Source: Isoetes taiwanensis (Eukaryota; Streptophyta; Lycopodiopsida; Isoetales; Isoetaceae). Taken from it: 64,000 nucleotides of DNA. A program made the translations under genes and the position numbers. The notes beneath the pieces are model-generated. The model was not told the origin of the DNA and ran no database searches. It saw only the letters and a program-made list of their open reading frames with translations. Location: NCBI GenBank assembly GCA_021234155.1, contig JAJEKV010000225.1, forward strand, positions 558,001-622,000, given 5' to 3'. The first letter of the stretch is position 1. Each line of letters begins with the position of its first letter. This document shows, piece by piece, positions 21,940-36,635 of this stretch.

Positions 21940-21953
21940 CAAGGTGGGGAGAA
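21940..21953 (+). promoter_or_regulatory. polypurine tract
   Basis: CAAGGTGGGGAGAA directly precedes the 3' LTR start TGTGACG. This is the plus-strand primer position. A similar AAGGTGGGGAGA lies 40 bp upstream (21901). Confidence 0.85.
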
Positions 21954-23625
21954 TGTGACGTTCGAAGCGATTCACGGTCCCGGGGCGATATCGCATCGCC
22001 CTAAACGCAGCATTACCGCGCCCCCGACGGACGGTAATGCCGACGACGTATTATAGCGCGCAGTAGCCCCTAGGGGGCAACTTGCAGGGAATGTGCATTT
22101 ACTAATGTGTGCATTTAACCATGTGCACATTAATCTAGGTGCACATTTTCCAATGTGGACACTTTATGCCAAGTGGGCCATACCCAAGTGTGCAATTAAT
22201 GTGCACATTTTCCAATGTGCACATTTATTAATGTGGGCACACCTTTCCATGTGGCATCTTTTGCCACCTAGCCATTAAAGGCAAGTGGGCCCATTCCCAA
22301 TTATACCACATGCCAAAAGGGGATAATTGAAAACCCTAACCACCCCCCTTGTCTATTTAGGAAGGGAAACCCTAACTTGCCCATTTTCGTTTCTAGGGTT
22401 TTAGAGCTCTGTTTTGGCTGCCCCAAGGGTCAAAACCGCCTCCCAGACTCTGTCTGAGAGAATTGCACCATTAGTTTCCCTTGATTGGCGAAGCAAGGAT
22501 GGTTAGATGGCTCGAGGTCAGGAGGAGCCACTCAAGGATCATGTATTTGGCCAATTAACTAGTCTAAACCCTACTTCAGTCATAGAATCAGTAGGTTTAG
22601 CCTATTAAATTGCCCATAGTAGCCTTCTAGATCTCTAGATGCCAGACTCTAACTAAAGAACCTAACTCTATGATGTAGATTAGATCTAGTTCTTTAGTTC
22701 TTCTATGATGTATATGGATGATGTATCTCTATGAACTCCTTGTATTGGGAAGGGTGGGTAGAGACCTAAAGCTTGGTAGTAGATGCTCCTAGATTAGCCT
22801 CTCTAGCACACTATAGTTTCGGCCTGTGTACAAGAACCAAACCAGTTTGTGGGTGAATGGGCCGGTGGCTAAGAAGGAGATTAGTGTCACGACTCTTGAA
22901 CGATCCCTCTGGTGTGTAAGGCCTACCGGGGATCATTGTGACAAGGTCTAATGGCTTACCACTGAGTGTGGGTAAGGCATGGGCTCGACACCCGTGAAGT
23001 GGTGATCATGACTTTCCAGTGGGTTGTCGAATAAGGGCAGTGGCCCTCTAGTCACCTTGAGTCAGCATGGAGATCTCTGGAGGGAGTGATCCCTACACCC
23101 TTGGAGGCGGGAGATGCAACCCGAGGGAATAGCCCTTTGGCTATGCATCCGGCGGACTTCTGATCAGGTCCCAACACTTCTCAACCTACTCTGCAAAGTG
23201 TGCACAGGAGGGGCGGATAAAGTGGACAACCCAATGCCATGTTCTTATGCCAGCCCAATCCATTGTCATGATTCTGTCTGCAACGAACTCTGGAGACCCA
23301 AGCCGTGAGTCGTCCCTTTGAGTATGAGCCCTGGGTAGGATTCCCCTATGTATTGTGCTGATCATTGTCCATGCAGATGTGATGTACCACCCTTAGGGGT
23401 GGATATATGTGTTGCTCTTATATACTGACATGTATGTTTACGCCCATGACTAGGTAGGCCACGAGGGAGGCGGGGTAAAATGACCCTTCACTCTTCCCCT
23501 TTGGAACCCAGAATCCACGGTTGCGGTGTCATGTGGAGGGCCCTGTATCGGCATGGAGCTGGTATAGGGGGAGAACTCCTGTTTGTATACGGTGAGTGCA
23601 CCGTATACGAGTAGGGGACGTCACA
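21954..23625 (+). repeat. 3' LTR of chromovirus, complete, 1,672 bp
   Basis: It begins TGTGACGTTCG and ends GGGGACGTCACA, so the ends form a 7-bp inverted repeat (TGTGACG/CGTCACA). The first 204 bp include several GTGCACATT variants (22093-22160) and are not represented in the clipped 5' LTR. It is followed by AGATT and then HARBI1-like coding sequence. Confidence 0.93.
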
Positions 23626-24084
23626 AGATTCTCTATGAGCAAGGAAATAAACAACCATAGCTATAGCCCTTATTGGCTCTATGGGAGCCCTCACTTTGTT
23701 GCTTGATTTTATAAAATATGGGGCCAGAAGCTTTTCAAATGAGGATCTTGACATCCTGTAACATTGTCTCCACATATCATCTTCATAAGAGGGCAAGCAA
23801 TTCCAGGCATGGTTGTCAATGCTATCCCACTGTGTTGTTTGTCTCGGTGCAACCCAAAATCTTCTTGAAGGCCTCTTTAATCTGGCGGTCCCCAACAGAA
23901 TCAAGGTAAATTGACAGCAAGTCATGAGTCGGCTACTTTCTATGGATTCGATCTCCATAGCTAAGTCGAAGAGCTCAGAATCGTGATCTGAAGACATGAG
24001 GTGTAGGCAAAACTGCTGCAATGCAATGCCGAGCATAATAATGCGCAAGATCATGGCAATCATCCCCAAAATCACTGGATCCAT
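23626..24084 (-). pseudogene. HARBI1/ALP1-like gene, interrupted by the chromovirus
   Basis: On the minus strand, ATG 24084 opens a frame with a hydrophobic start. It reaches the family signature of PIF/Harbinger transposases and their domesticated ALP1/HARBI1 relatives: CYRMSRSSFEKLLAPYFIKS then IEPIRAIAMVVYFLAHRES. The reading ends at the LTR boundary (23625), so the DDE nuclease part is cut off. Apparent residues beyond it are LTR sequence. The missing 3' part should resume at the far side of the chromovirus, outside the window. Whether the target was a transposon or a domesticated gene is not decidable here. Confidence 0.75.
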
Positions 24085-24100
24085 ACTAAAATCTTCTTAA

Positions 24101-24204
24101 GGCCGGACTGTAGCAGAGATTTGGGAAAAATGAAAGAAAGAAAACCAATTGAGGTCGGACTGTAGCAGAGATTTGGGGAAAATGAAAGAAACAAAGCCAA
24201 TTGA
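24101..24204 (+). repeat. 52-bp tandem duplication
   Basis: 24101-24152 and 24153-24204 both read GGYCGGACTGTAGCAGAGAT and end CCAATTGA, with a few differences. The duplication lies just upstream of the HARBI1-like start codon, in its probable 5' leader. Confidence 0.9.
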
Positions 24205-24385
24205 TGATTCAAAGATTGCTTCGCGCCAACAGACATTGAATTCCCAGCAGGTAGATTTTTGCTTTCGGGGGTTACTTCAAAGAAACGGCCGCTGTTAAGG
24301 TCCGAGTTAGCTCCCTCCCCGAGCCTCCGAGAGGAGCTATACGTATTAAACTATATCTCCGCCAGAGGCGATAAATGTGGGAAAC

Positions 24386-27435
<3,050 letters not shown>

Positions 27436-27477
27436 GAAATGAAATTTATTATTTCGCCTTCTATGTCTATGAGACGT

Positions 27478-30400
27478 TTACATATTGCCTTCAAAATCAT
27501 AAAACAGATCATCCAGTGCATCCTCTGAGAATAATACACTGGGCTCCTCTACCTCTATCTCCTCTACTGCATGTTGTTTCAATAGGTCCTCTCTGCGTCT
27601 CAGAATATCAACAATGCACCCCCCAATACATGATCCTGGATATGAGAAGAAATCACCAAGCGAAGTAGCCAAAATCCCATGCTTGAGTCTGATGCTCGAA
27701 TATGCCTGACAGGAAATCAAGACGTGAGCCTCGTCCTCTACCACCTCTCCATCACACACCCTGCAATGCCTAATGTCATGTGCAATATTTGCCCATCTTC
27801 CAATCTCTACCCCCAGGTGATGAGAGCTCAATCGAATCCTGGCAATCGCTTGTCTATATTTTACTGATATGGGCTCCCCAAGGTAACGTGCTGCCTGCAT
27901 GGAAGGATTCATATGTAATCTGTAATACTCTTTCTTCACGGCTGGCATACTCCATGACTTATGTCGAAAGCTATCCCTGACCCATCCCTCTATATTTTCC
28001 CTATGTACTTCTAAATCATGAATACTCATCCCCCATTTTATAAGCCATCTCTCAATGTCTGCATACCAACCCTTGTTTTTTGTTTCCTCTAGAGCAAGTC
28101 GTGGTAGACTATTGATTGGCAACTCATATATAACCTTACACATATAGCGTAAGAGTCTGCAAAGTGCTTCAGCCTCAAGTGGCATCATCCCACATTCTGC
28201 CAACATCATATCGTATGGTGTTTGCATTTTGGTACCTAGCTCCGTATGAAAAAATTTCTTTTGTATCTTTTCTACTTTTTTCCAGCTGTCATTAGCAAGG
28301 CCTGGCCCCCAGACTTCACACCCATATAGCACAACAGTTTGCACCAATACCTTGTATAACATGCGCTTCATCTCAAAATTCCATACCTCCGCGTGCACGC
28401 ACTTTTTTTGCATAGCATATAGTGCCTTTAAGCCCGCATTCACTCTATGCTCAACTGCTTGGTTCCAGTTGGGGCTCTTATCTACGTTCACCCCCAGATA
28501 TTTGTAGTTATCTACCACCTCTACGTGTTTGCCCATATAATGTAGCTGAATGTGATCAGTCTTACTTGCCCCAAATACCACAACTTTGGTCTTATCCATA
28601 TTCACCTGCATACCCTGATTACTGCAGAATGTCGCCAACGCATCTAAGTGTCTTTGCATCCCTTGTATGCTCCGGGATAACAAAACGATATCATCGGCAT
28701 ACAGTAGGAGCCTGAGAACATATCCATACAAAGGTGTGCCATCTCCCCCATGTGCGCCTATCCATTCTTCCAACTGGTCTATGAATAACCCAAATAGCGT
28801 AGGTGATAAGGGGCACCCCTGCTTCACACCCATATTGCTCTCTGCTACCTCGTCACAAAATTCAACAAAAGGAGATGACAATTTCACAAGTACCTTATCA
28901 TAAAGTACCCTTACCGCATGCCTGAGCTCCTTCGGGATACCAAGATCCACCATCCTATGTCCCAAATTTTCTCTATTTACCATATCGAAAGCCTTGCTAA
29001 AGTCCACAAATATAGCGTATACGGTTTCCCTTTTCCCCACTCACTGAGTCCATCATGGCCCCGAGAGTAATCAAGTGATCGATCGTGGACTTCTCTTGGG
29101 CCTAAAACCCGCCTGTCCCCCACATACGACATTATGGTCTTCTGCCCACATACTCACCTTGCTCTCCAGAATAGATGCAAACAGTTTTGCATACAAGCTG
29201 CTCACCATGATAGTGCGGTAGTTGTTCGGATCTTTTTTATCCCCTGACTTGTGCAATGGTACAATCCTGTTAATTTGCCACGCCGCAGGGAAGCCATCTG
29301 TCAAAGCTATATTAAACATATCTGCCAACTTATTTTCAAGCTTCCCCGCCCATTTAAGTAGTTCCGCCATGAGACCACAAGCATCAGCCGCTTTGCCATT
29401 AGCAAGTCTCTTGAGCCCCCCCCGCACATCCTCTACAGTGAATGTCAGCATATCTGCTATAGTATCCGTGTCATCTGCCATCTTTTTGCCTCCGGGCACA
29501 TCATAAAGCTTGCGCACATGCGCCATAAGCATCTCTACTCGCAGTTCACTATCCGCATTTTTCAAAGGTTTGAGTCGCCTGCAATTTTTTGGGTCCACCA
29601 ACAATTCTTTTACCATCGTCTCATGTTTCCTGTATAGATACACTCTCTTTTTGTTTTTTATCAGCTTAATATACTCCTTTCTTTCCTGTGTCTTAGCTGC
29701 TCCATGTGATGATTTGAATTTTTCCCGCTGTCGCTTGCATTCCATGTCAAACCAGCCATTGCAGGGCAATCCCATCCTTTGGCGATATGAGACAAAACAA
29801 GCTGCTCGCTGATTGAAGCAAAATATTAGTCAACACATCACTTATCTCCTGTAATGAGTTCGGCCATACTAGAGCCTTAACTTTCTCCTCGCACATATCG
29901 CTGTATCTCTCCGCCTTATCATATCTCAGCTGCATCTTTCGTTTTTTTGTCGTTTCAACCCGCTGACGCCCCTGCAATTGCACCCTTATTTCAACAAATA
30001 TCGGCACATGGTCCGAATTTTTTTCATTCGTCCCCAATAGATATGCTAACAATATGTTCTCCAAAGGAAGGTTTAGCAATGACATAGTCTACCACGCTTG
30101 CATTTTTACAGGTGCATTTACCCGATCTCGGATATCTTGTTGTGCCATTGAAAATTACCATGTCAAAACCACTACACATATGCAGGACATGCCGGCCTTG
30201 CGGAGTTGGCCATTTCACCAAGTCGTCAGATGTCCTATTCCACCCAGTTTCCTCAAGCTCACCATTATCCATCATCTCCAACCACTCCTCCTTCCCATCT
30301 GGGCTTACCAATGCTGCTTGGTTGTTACCAGTGCGTCCATTAAAATCCCCCATTAGCAAAACTTCCCCTGTTCTACTCAGTGCCAGAATATCCTGCTCTA

Positions 30401-30809
30401 AGTGGAAAAATGGGTCGTCCCTATCAAGATCCCCTTTATCATACACCGGTGAATCCCTGGGCGGAAAATAACAGCAAAGCAACATATATTTTTGCCCTGT
30501 CCTACCAGCCAGCTCAATCCAAATATTCTGTGGTGATGCCTTATGCCTTAGCACCTCTATTGCATGCACAATTTCCTTCCTAGCATAGCAAGCTATACCT
30601 CCAAAACTTTTAAGCCTCCATCCCTTATTGTTCCAAACAGAATGTAACAGAGTAAAACCAAAAATATCTGGCAGACCTTTTTCCTCATGTTCACATGTTT
30701 CCAAGAAAAAAATTATATCAACATTATCTAATACTTCTGACATGGTAAATATCTTACTATTTTTTAATGTATTTATGTTCCAACAAGCTAACCTGGCAGT
30801 CGATATTTG
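27478..30809 (-). pseudogene. LINE ORF2: APE endonuclease, reverse transcriptase, zinc motif
   Basis: The reading frame is open from codon CAA 30809, right after the ORF1 stop. The APE domain follows: CWNINTLKN, FFLETCEHE, LMGDFNGRTG and SVVDYVIAKP. Frameshifts near 30050, 29760 and 29060 lead to RT: LHKSGDKKDPNNYRTIMVSS, QAGFR, FVDFSKAFDMV, GVKQGCPLSPTLFGLFIDQL, the catalytic LLLYADDIVLLS (about 28690) and NYKYLGVNV. A thumb (VLYGCEVWGPGL) and a CRVCDGEVVEDEAHVLISC knuckle follow. The stop is at 27478-27480. It nicks the target and primes reverse transcription. Only three frameshifts in ~1,100 codons suggest recent decay or sequence errors. Confidence 0.92.
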
Positions 30810-31889
30810 CTATGCCTCTTCTATCACCGCCTTACCTCCTCTCCAGTATGCACGCTTTCCAGATGCCCGGGCTTCCTTCATCTTTAAGATGTCATCTTTC
30901 CTTTGCTGAAACTGAATTTTAGTCAAGTCATCATTTACCCAAATGTATTGCCCCCTTAGCAAAGATCGCTTCTGCATAACCCTCGCCTTAGCCTCCTTGC
31001 TTGCACACTTCACCAATATGTTGCGGGTACCTTCCCCTTTCTTCCCAACGCGGTATGCATCCAATATCTCTACTTGTATTTGCATCTTTTCAGCCATAAA
31101 TTGTTGCACAGTTTCTGTAGTGTTCTCATTGTCTTTTTCGGTGGCACCCGCTATCCTGAGATTATTCGCCTTGAGTTCCCGCTCGTGCATATCGGTGAGC
31201 TGCTCCAATTTATCATTCAATGTATCTATTGCTTCTTGAAAACCCTCATTGCTCGTTTCACCGTGCAAATAGTTGAGATTGTTCGTCACATTTTCAGAGT
31301 CTTTTTGGTTCAGCGGCGCCACCGTCATGCTTGCTACTTGCTGTTTTAACTCATAGTTCTCATGTTTCAGTGATAGTAGAGACTCGTTCATACCTTGAAG
31401 AATTTTTAGCATTTGAGACTGCTGCGCTGATGCTTCTCTTCTTGCCTGCTCCGCTTCCTTTCTAGATTGTTCCATGGAGTCCAAGATTTTCATCATGACT
31501 GTAAGCAGCTGGCCCATAATCATTTCGCCTGTGAAACCTCCACCTGTGATGCCTCCAAATGCTGTTGAACAACTCGGCCCTGTACCTATTGCAGAAAATG
31601 GATATCCATTTGCCACTGAAGTTGCAGCAGAAAAACCTGGATCTCTTATTGCAGCCAGTGCCTCTGATGTTGCAGCAGAGAGGCCCGGGTTCTTTATTGC
31701 AGCACTGATGCCATTTGATGTAATTGCAGCAGGAATACCTGAAGCCTCTACCGGGCCCCCTGTTTCTGTTCCAGCACCGACCACTTCTGCTCCAACACTC
31801 AGATCTGAGTCTGACGACCCATCCTCTTTTGTATCACAGCCTTCTCTTTTCTTATTTCTTCCATCCGTTGTCCTCTTCTTCCGTGCCAT
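30810..31889 (-). CDS. LINE ORF1 protein (coiled coil plus RRM-like, L1 type)
   Basis: ATG 31889 (MARKKRTTDGRNKKR) gives an intact frame of 359 codons to TAG 30812-30810. It has a basic start, then a low-complexity Ala/Gly/Ser region with repeated SAATSxxLAAIRDPG phrases, then a heptad coiled coil (SMEQSRKEAEQARREASAQ; LSLKHENYELKQQVASM). The C-terminal domain has ANNLRIAGATEKDNENT, LDAYRVGKKGEGTRNILVKC and an AR..GKRAYWRGGKAVIEE tail, as in L1 ORF1p. The protein should bind LINE RNA as a trimer-like chaperone. The frame can be extended upstream to 31955 only from a TTG, so I prefer the ATG. Confidence 0.88.
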   Translation of the reverse strand: MARKKRTTDGRNKKREGCDTKEDGSSDSDLSVGAEVVGAGTETGGPVEASGIPAAITSNGISAAIKNPGLSAATSEALAAIRDPGFSAATSVANGYPFSAIGTGPSCSTAFGGITGGGFTGEMIMGQLLTVMMKILDSMEQSRKEAEQARREASAQQSQMLKILQGMNESLLSLKHENYELKQQVASMTVAPLNQKDSENVTNNLNYLHGETSNEGFQEAIDTLNDKLEQLTDMHERELKANNLRIAGATEKDNENTTETVQQFMAEKMQIQVEILDAYRVGKKGEGTRNILVKCASKEAKARVMQKRSLLRGQYIWVNDDLTKIQFQQRKDDILKMKEARASGKRAYWRGGKAVIEEA

Positions 31890-32001
31890 TTCCTGCTGCC
31901 CGATACCCAAAATCCCCCTGTAGCAATCTGTGACCTGTAGCTGATTGTGAAGCAACCGCCCCCTTGCAGTTAAGCACCGACCCCCTCAAGCGGCAGGCTT
32001 G

Positions 32002-32479
<478 letters not shown>

Positions 32480-32690
32480 TTATTCTTGAACATTGTGTTG
32501 ATGTCGGTTTTCATCTAGCGATTTCGTAATAATTCTGAATGTAGAAGAGAATCTTCTCTTGATTGCCAAAATAGTGTCATCCACATAAAGCTCAATCACC
32601 ACAAAATATTCTTGAGAGCGTCTTATATACACATTGGAATCTGCAAAACTTAGAAGTCCATCAGAAAAATAAGAGTTCATTTCGACATAC
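32480..32690 (-). pseudogene. Ty1/copia reverse transcriptase scrap
   Basis: The minus-strand frame reads SFADSNVYIRRSQEYFVVIE then LYVDDTILAIKR. This is the copia RT block around the catalytic YVDD with the preceding 'DxxLY' phrase. Only ~65 codons are readable, and neither LTRs nor other domains are seen nearby. It is an old fragment. Confidence 0.7.
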
Positions 32691-33450
32691 CAATCTCTAG
32701 AGGCATTAGGGCGGATTTGGGGTCTGAAAATGGCCCATATCTTGGGTTAAAGATTTCCACGTCAGATTCGCCAGGACCAATCAGGTTTGCGCCTTTTTTA
32801 CGAAAGTCAGTATTACTTGGCAGGTAGAAGGATGAGCAGGCTTACTTGGCATCCACATGGCGTATTTTCATAGGGGATGCCTGCGCTTTTATTGCAACCA
32901 TTTTAATGGCCCGTATTTTTTGGGAGTCGCTTCGCCGCCCAAAATAATGGTGACTTTGACCGCCTACTGTCAGCGTCACCAACTCCCTTGTCAAATTTTG
33001 GCGCCAAACTTCAGATCTTGTCACTCCGCCGGCCTCTATGTGCATCCTCTCTGCCTTCACTCCTCATCGCAATCCATGTCTCTGTAATTTCGTGTTCTTG
33101 CCCCATTTTACGAACTCCCAAGGTCAAGAAGTGGGAGGTTTTGTCTCAATAGGTTCGTGGGTGAGTATGCTGCCATCAACGAGGGGCGAGCATAGAGTTA
33201 AGCGACAAAGGCGATAAGACGTGCGGACACATTGGATAGGTCGGAAAGTGGAAAGTATAACAATACGACATGCATATACCCCTTCTGATATGGCCAAAGA
33301 GCTAATCTCCACCAAAAACAACTTCCCAAAATTGCCCGCAAATGGTAACCACCTCTTAATCGGATCACACGACGCGAAGCTATCTGTCAGCTACTTAACT
33401 GCGTAGAGATAGTTTCACATCATGTGATCTCCTTATCTTTTCATTTCTTT
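32691..33450 (+). other. possible promoter and first exon of an unrecognised gene
   Basis: GC-richer than its surroundings. A perfect palindrome TTTGGCGCCAAA at 32997-33008 resembles an E2F site. A pyrimidine-rich leader and ATG (33076, closing after three codons) follow. An open plus-strand stretch (33221-33406) reads DMAKELISTKNNFPKLPANG and could be a displaced coding piece. No family is recognised. Confidence 0.3.
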
Positions 33451-35385
33451 CGTTGACACGTGTTTACAAACAAATTTATTGTGCAGGTTTATGTTTATCA
33501 GACGTCGTGGATGTCATTCCGGCCGAAAGTATTAGTAGTGTACTTGTCGTGTATCACATAGACATCGGAATTGTCCTTTTCCAAGGTATGGATGTCGTGA
33601 CCTTGCGGGGTATAGGCATCTGGTTTTACGGACATGATTATAACGTTAGTAACATAACCTATTATTTTGGCATGCTTCCAATAATTGAGGATCACAAACC
33701 TTCATTCCTTCTATCCATCTCAACATAATCTATATTTCTCTTCGCATACTGCTTCCACTAGTTGTGCTAGCCTCAGAATAGAACTGATTATTATCTATAC
33801 CATCATAAATATTTCTCTTTGTTACCAACTCAATTGCATTGGTTGGAGTTAACATATACATATGGACCTTATAGCTGTACTTGACTAATAATTTAGACAA
33901 CTACTCGATGTTCTATAACCGAACTTCGGTAATAACTTAGGCAACTATACAACATTATAAGCTAGAATAATAATAATGTAAAAGCTTGCCCACAAACCAC
34001 AAGCGAGGTCCAGCCCAATCCAACCCGACAAACTAAATAAAAGCTACACTTATGGTGTAAAAGGCCAATCCAATTTTCTACATAAAAGCTACACTTGATG
34101 GTGTAAAAGGCCAGTCCAATATTTAATATCAACATAGCCATCACATAACGTGGTAACAACTATCAAACCATCCATTGCCTCTAATATTCTAAATGCACTA
34201 ATTCCTCCTATAAACATCTCCATGGCTGGGGTCTTCTAATAAATCTAGATATTTTTTATTGTTTCGAAGAAGAACTGGCACCCTTCAAGGCCCTCATACG
34301 GTGATTGCACACTTAAGCTTGATGGAATGTTCATCTACAGAAATAAATGACGAATTTACTTTGGTGTAAAAGCTTCACACCTAGGCATATTTAAGAATTT
34401 GATCATCAATTTATTTTGATTAATAATGCCAGCTAGTTTTGTTGATTAGTACCTGGAGGCTGGGATTTTAAACAGCTAGGCTTGTGATTGTCCTTAAAAT
34501 TCAATTAAGAATAATTCATACGCAATAAATAAGTCAATAAATATCCTATCCTACGTGGTCGGCAAACTGTTCTACTGCATCCCATTGTAAGGTGTTCCCT
34601 AAAGTGTCCAGCAAACTGCAGCACATAAGCTGATATTTTCAGTTGTCTTTTTTTTCTGGAGCATTTGTTTAAGAGATTCATTAACCATAAGCTCTATAAC
34701 CATAGCCAGGGTACCATAAGGACCATCAGAGATACTATAAAAAACCATAACACCAATATCCAGAAATCGTTCTTCAATATCTATATTGTCAATCAAACAC
34801 TTATGATAGAAATTATAATTCAATGAGCAAATAAAGATCTTAATGTGAAAGATCTTTTATATTAGTACTGATGGCCCTGCACATTATAAGGGGTAGATAA
34901 GTAGTAGAGTGGAACGTAGTAAGTGAGCAACATACGACATTCAACTGATGTTGAGGAACCTTGATACCTGCAAACATCTGAAGAAACATCAAAATACACC
35001 TTTATAAATGAACACAGAGCATAAGAAAGACGTTGGGAAACACAACTGAAAATATCTAGTGTCGAAAATTAATGATGCTTATCATTGTAGATAGTATGCC
35101 TGCAACTATGCTTGGAATGTCAAATTGAACAGAAGCTTACCATGAATTGGAGCTGTCCAACAGTGATGTACAATTATGAAATTCTTGTTGTGCTTCTACA
35201 CTTAAAACAGTCAGAATGCTTGCTCTTGCTTCATAGCTTTTCCCAGTGCCTCAAAACTATCAGCTGAGTTGCAGGTTGCTTAACCGATAGCTTTGCACTG
35301 TCAAAGGCCATAGCTTTTGTGTCATTGCTTTCTTATCTCTACTACAGCCATCATTTACTTGCTGAATCTTAAAAGCTCCATAACC
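33451..35385. other. AT-rich stretch without recognisable genes
   Basis: Only short chance ORFs. Near 34039-34120 a phrase AAGCTACACTT..GTGTAAAAGGCCARTCCAA occurs twice, 47 bp apart. Nothing else is supported. Confidence 0.5.
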
Positions 35386-35571
35386 AAAACCTTATCTTTG
35401 CATCACCGTTTTTCTTAACTTTATTCTAATGCATTTAGAAATCTGCTCCGTCTCTACATCTTGCGTGTCCTAATCATAAAACCTTCATGTTTGCATCACC
35501 GTTTTTCTTAACTTCATTCTAATGCATTTAGAAATCTGCTCCATCTCTAGATCTTGCGTGTCCTAATCATA
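35386..35571 (+). repeat. 93-bp tandem duplication
   Basis: Two adjacent units contain GCATCACCGTTTTTCTTAAC, GCATTTAGAAATCTGCTCC and CTTGCGTGTCCTAATCATAA. They start their common block at 35400 and 35493 and differ at only a few positions. Confidence 0.92.
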
Positions 35572-35927
35572 AAACCTTCCGGAAAATCATTTTCCTAAAT
35601 GTGCACATGCTCTAACCCTACTATTTTTTACATCAACCATTCTTTTTAACCATTATCTCCGTCCACCGTTATAGCAATCAGTTCACAGCCATAACATAGC
35701 TTACCAGCACTGGACGGAATAGATTCAATTGTGGGCAGCAAAAATAGTCCGGCAACTATATCAGAAAAACTCCAGTTTCTCGCCTGCCTTAACAATGTTA
35801 TGGCCTGCCTTTACAATGCTCCAAAACAAAACTCGTTCCCTTCATCCTTGAAATTGAAAGGATATTAGTTCAGCTCAATGCAACTCATACGATGCAAAAT
35901 GTTTCTTACAGGCTTAGATTTGTGCTT

Positions 35928-36300
35928 GGGCAGGAAAAACTTTCCCGGGTCTTGAATCGAGAAGGCTTTTCAGAGGTCTGATAATTCTCAAAATCCCATT
36001 GATTTTTCTGTTTTGCCATAGAAGCTTCAACTTTTGCAAGTATTTCACTCCGCAAATTGCTTGAGGCTTCATTGCCAAAACGTTTAGATTCGTCCATGCT
36101 CTGCTTAGGGCAATGACGTGGATCGGAATACTCTCACAAGAAAAACCTAAATCTACAGCTACTACCAGACTGAAGTAGACGGATTTACCTGGTTTCTTTG
36201 TTCGAAATCAAACTGCTCGACGATCGACGATCTGCCAGGCTCCAGTTGCAAGGCGGCAAACGATCCATCGATGGCAGCATTCCATTGGGCATTCTTGGGC
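35928..36300 (-). pseudogene. two-exon gene fragment, unrecognised
   Basis: On the minus strand, a first exon reads NAQWNAAIDGSFAALQLEPG then SSIVEQFDFEQRNQ and ends at CAG|GTAAAT (about 36190). An ~85-bp intron ends CTAAGCAG (about 36102). The second exon starts SMDESKRFGNEASSNLRSEI and continues with ILAKVEASMAKQKNQWDFEN. The conserved splice signals and charged, helix-prone sequence suggest a real gene fragment, plausibly the N-terminal end of a protein. I do not recognise the family. It may be cargo of the Helitron whose 3' end lies at 41407. Confidence 0.5.
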
Positions 36301-36589
36301 GTGTCGTCTTGCAATTTTTAGGCACTTTTTTTATCCTCTCTTAATATTTTTTCCCCCGGACAAACTTAAGAGACGTGTCAACTAGATGAGAAGGAATATA
36401 GAATAATATTCTTAAAGCATCTTGCCCATAGCAATTATATAGTTTAGATATCAACATAAATTGTATAATAATGCTAAGCTTGTATATTGCTTGTTAAATG
36501 TAATTTTTTTTTTTGTTTTCTTCAAATAAAAGAGTATCAACACTATGTATCTTCTTTATTAAAATGGGATAGCTTTGATATTTGCGCCA

Positions 36590-36635
36590 GGAACGCCGCA
36601 TGTGCAGACGCATGCGGCGTTCCATGCGGCGTTCC
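36590..36635 (+). repeat. GC-rich inverted repeat resembling CACTA subterminal motifs
   Basis: GGAACGCCGCATG (36590-36602) and CATGCGGCGTTCC (36611-36623) are perfect 13-bp inverted arms. A further ATGCGGCGTTCC copy follows at 36624-36635. The core GCATGCGGCGT is the motif that fills the subterminal regions of the CACTA element starting at 41599, so this may be an end fragment of a relative. Confidence 0.7.

Larger units (their letters stand above)
3088..23625 (+). mobile_element. Ty3/gypsy chromovirus with two extra cargo units
   Basis: The 5' LTR (clipped) and 3' LTR share about 1.47 kb of near-identical sequence at an offset of ~19,070 bp. The complete LTR has the terminal inverted form TGTGACGT..ACGTCACA. 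An iMet-tRNA primer site follows the 5' LTR, and a G-rich polypurine tract precedes the 3' LTR. The domain order is gag, protease, RT, RNase H, integrase, chromodomain, which marks a chromovirus. Without the Helitron (8702-16114) the internal region is about 10 kb, large for a chromovirus because of the histone-like and unknown units before gag. The 3' flank AGATT (23626-23630) should be the target duplication; its partner lies upstream of the window. Confidence 0.92.

Noticed and set aside
21081-21953. An env-like gene after pol
   Set aside because: No ORF, signal peptide or membrane segment was found between pol and the 3' LTR.
28422-28903. Plus-strand ORFs over the LINE (also 29222-30583)
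   Set aside because: These are antisense shadows of APE/RT coding sequence.
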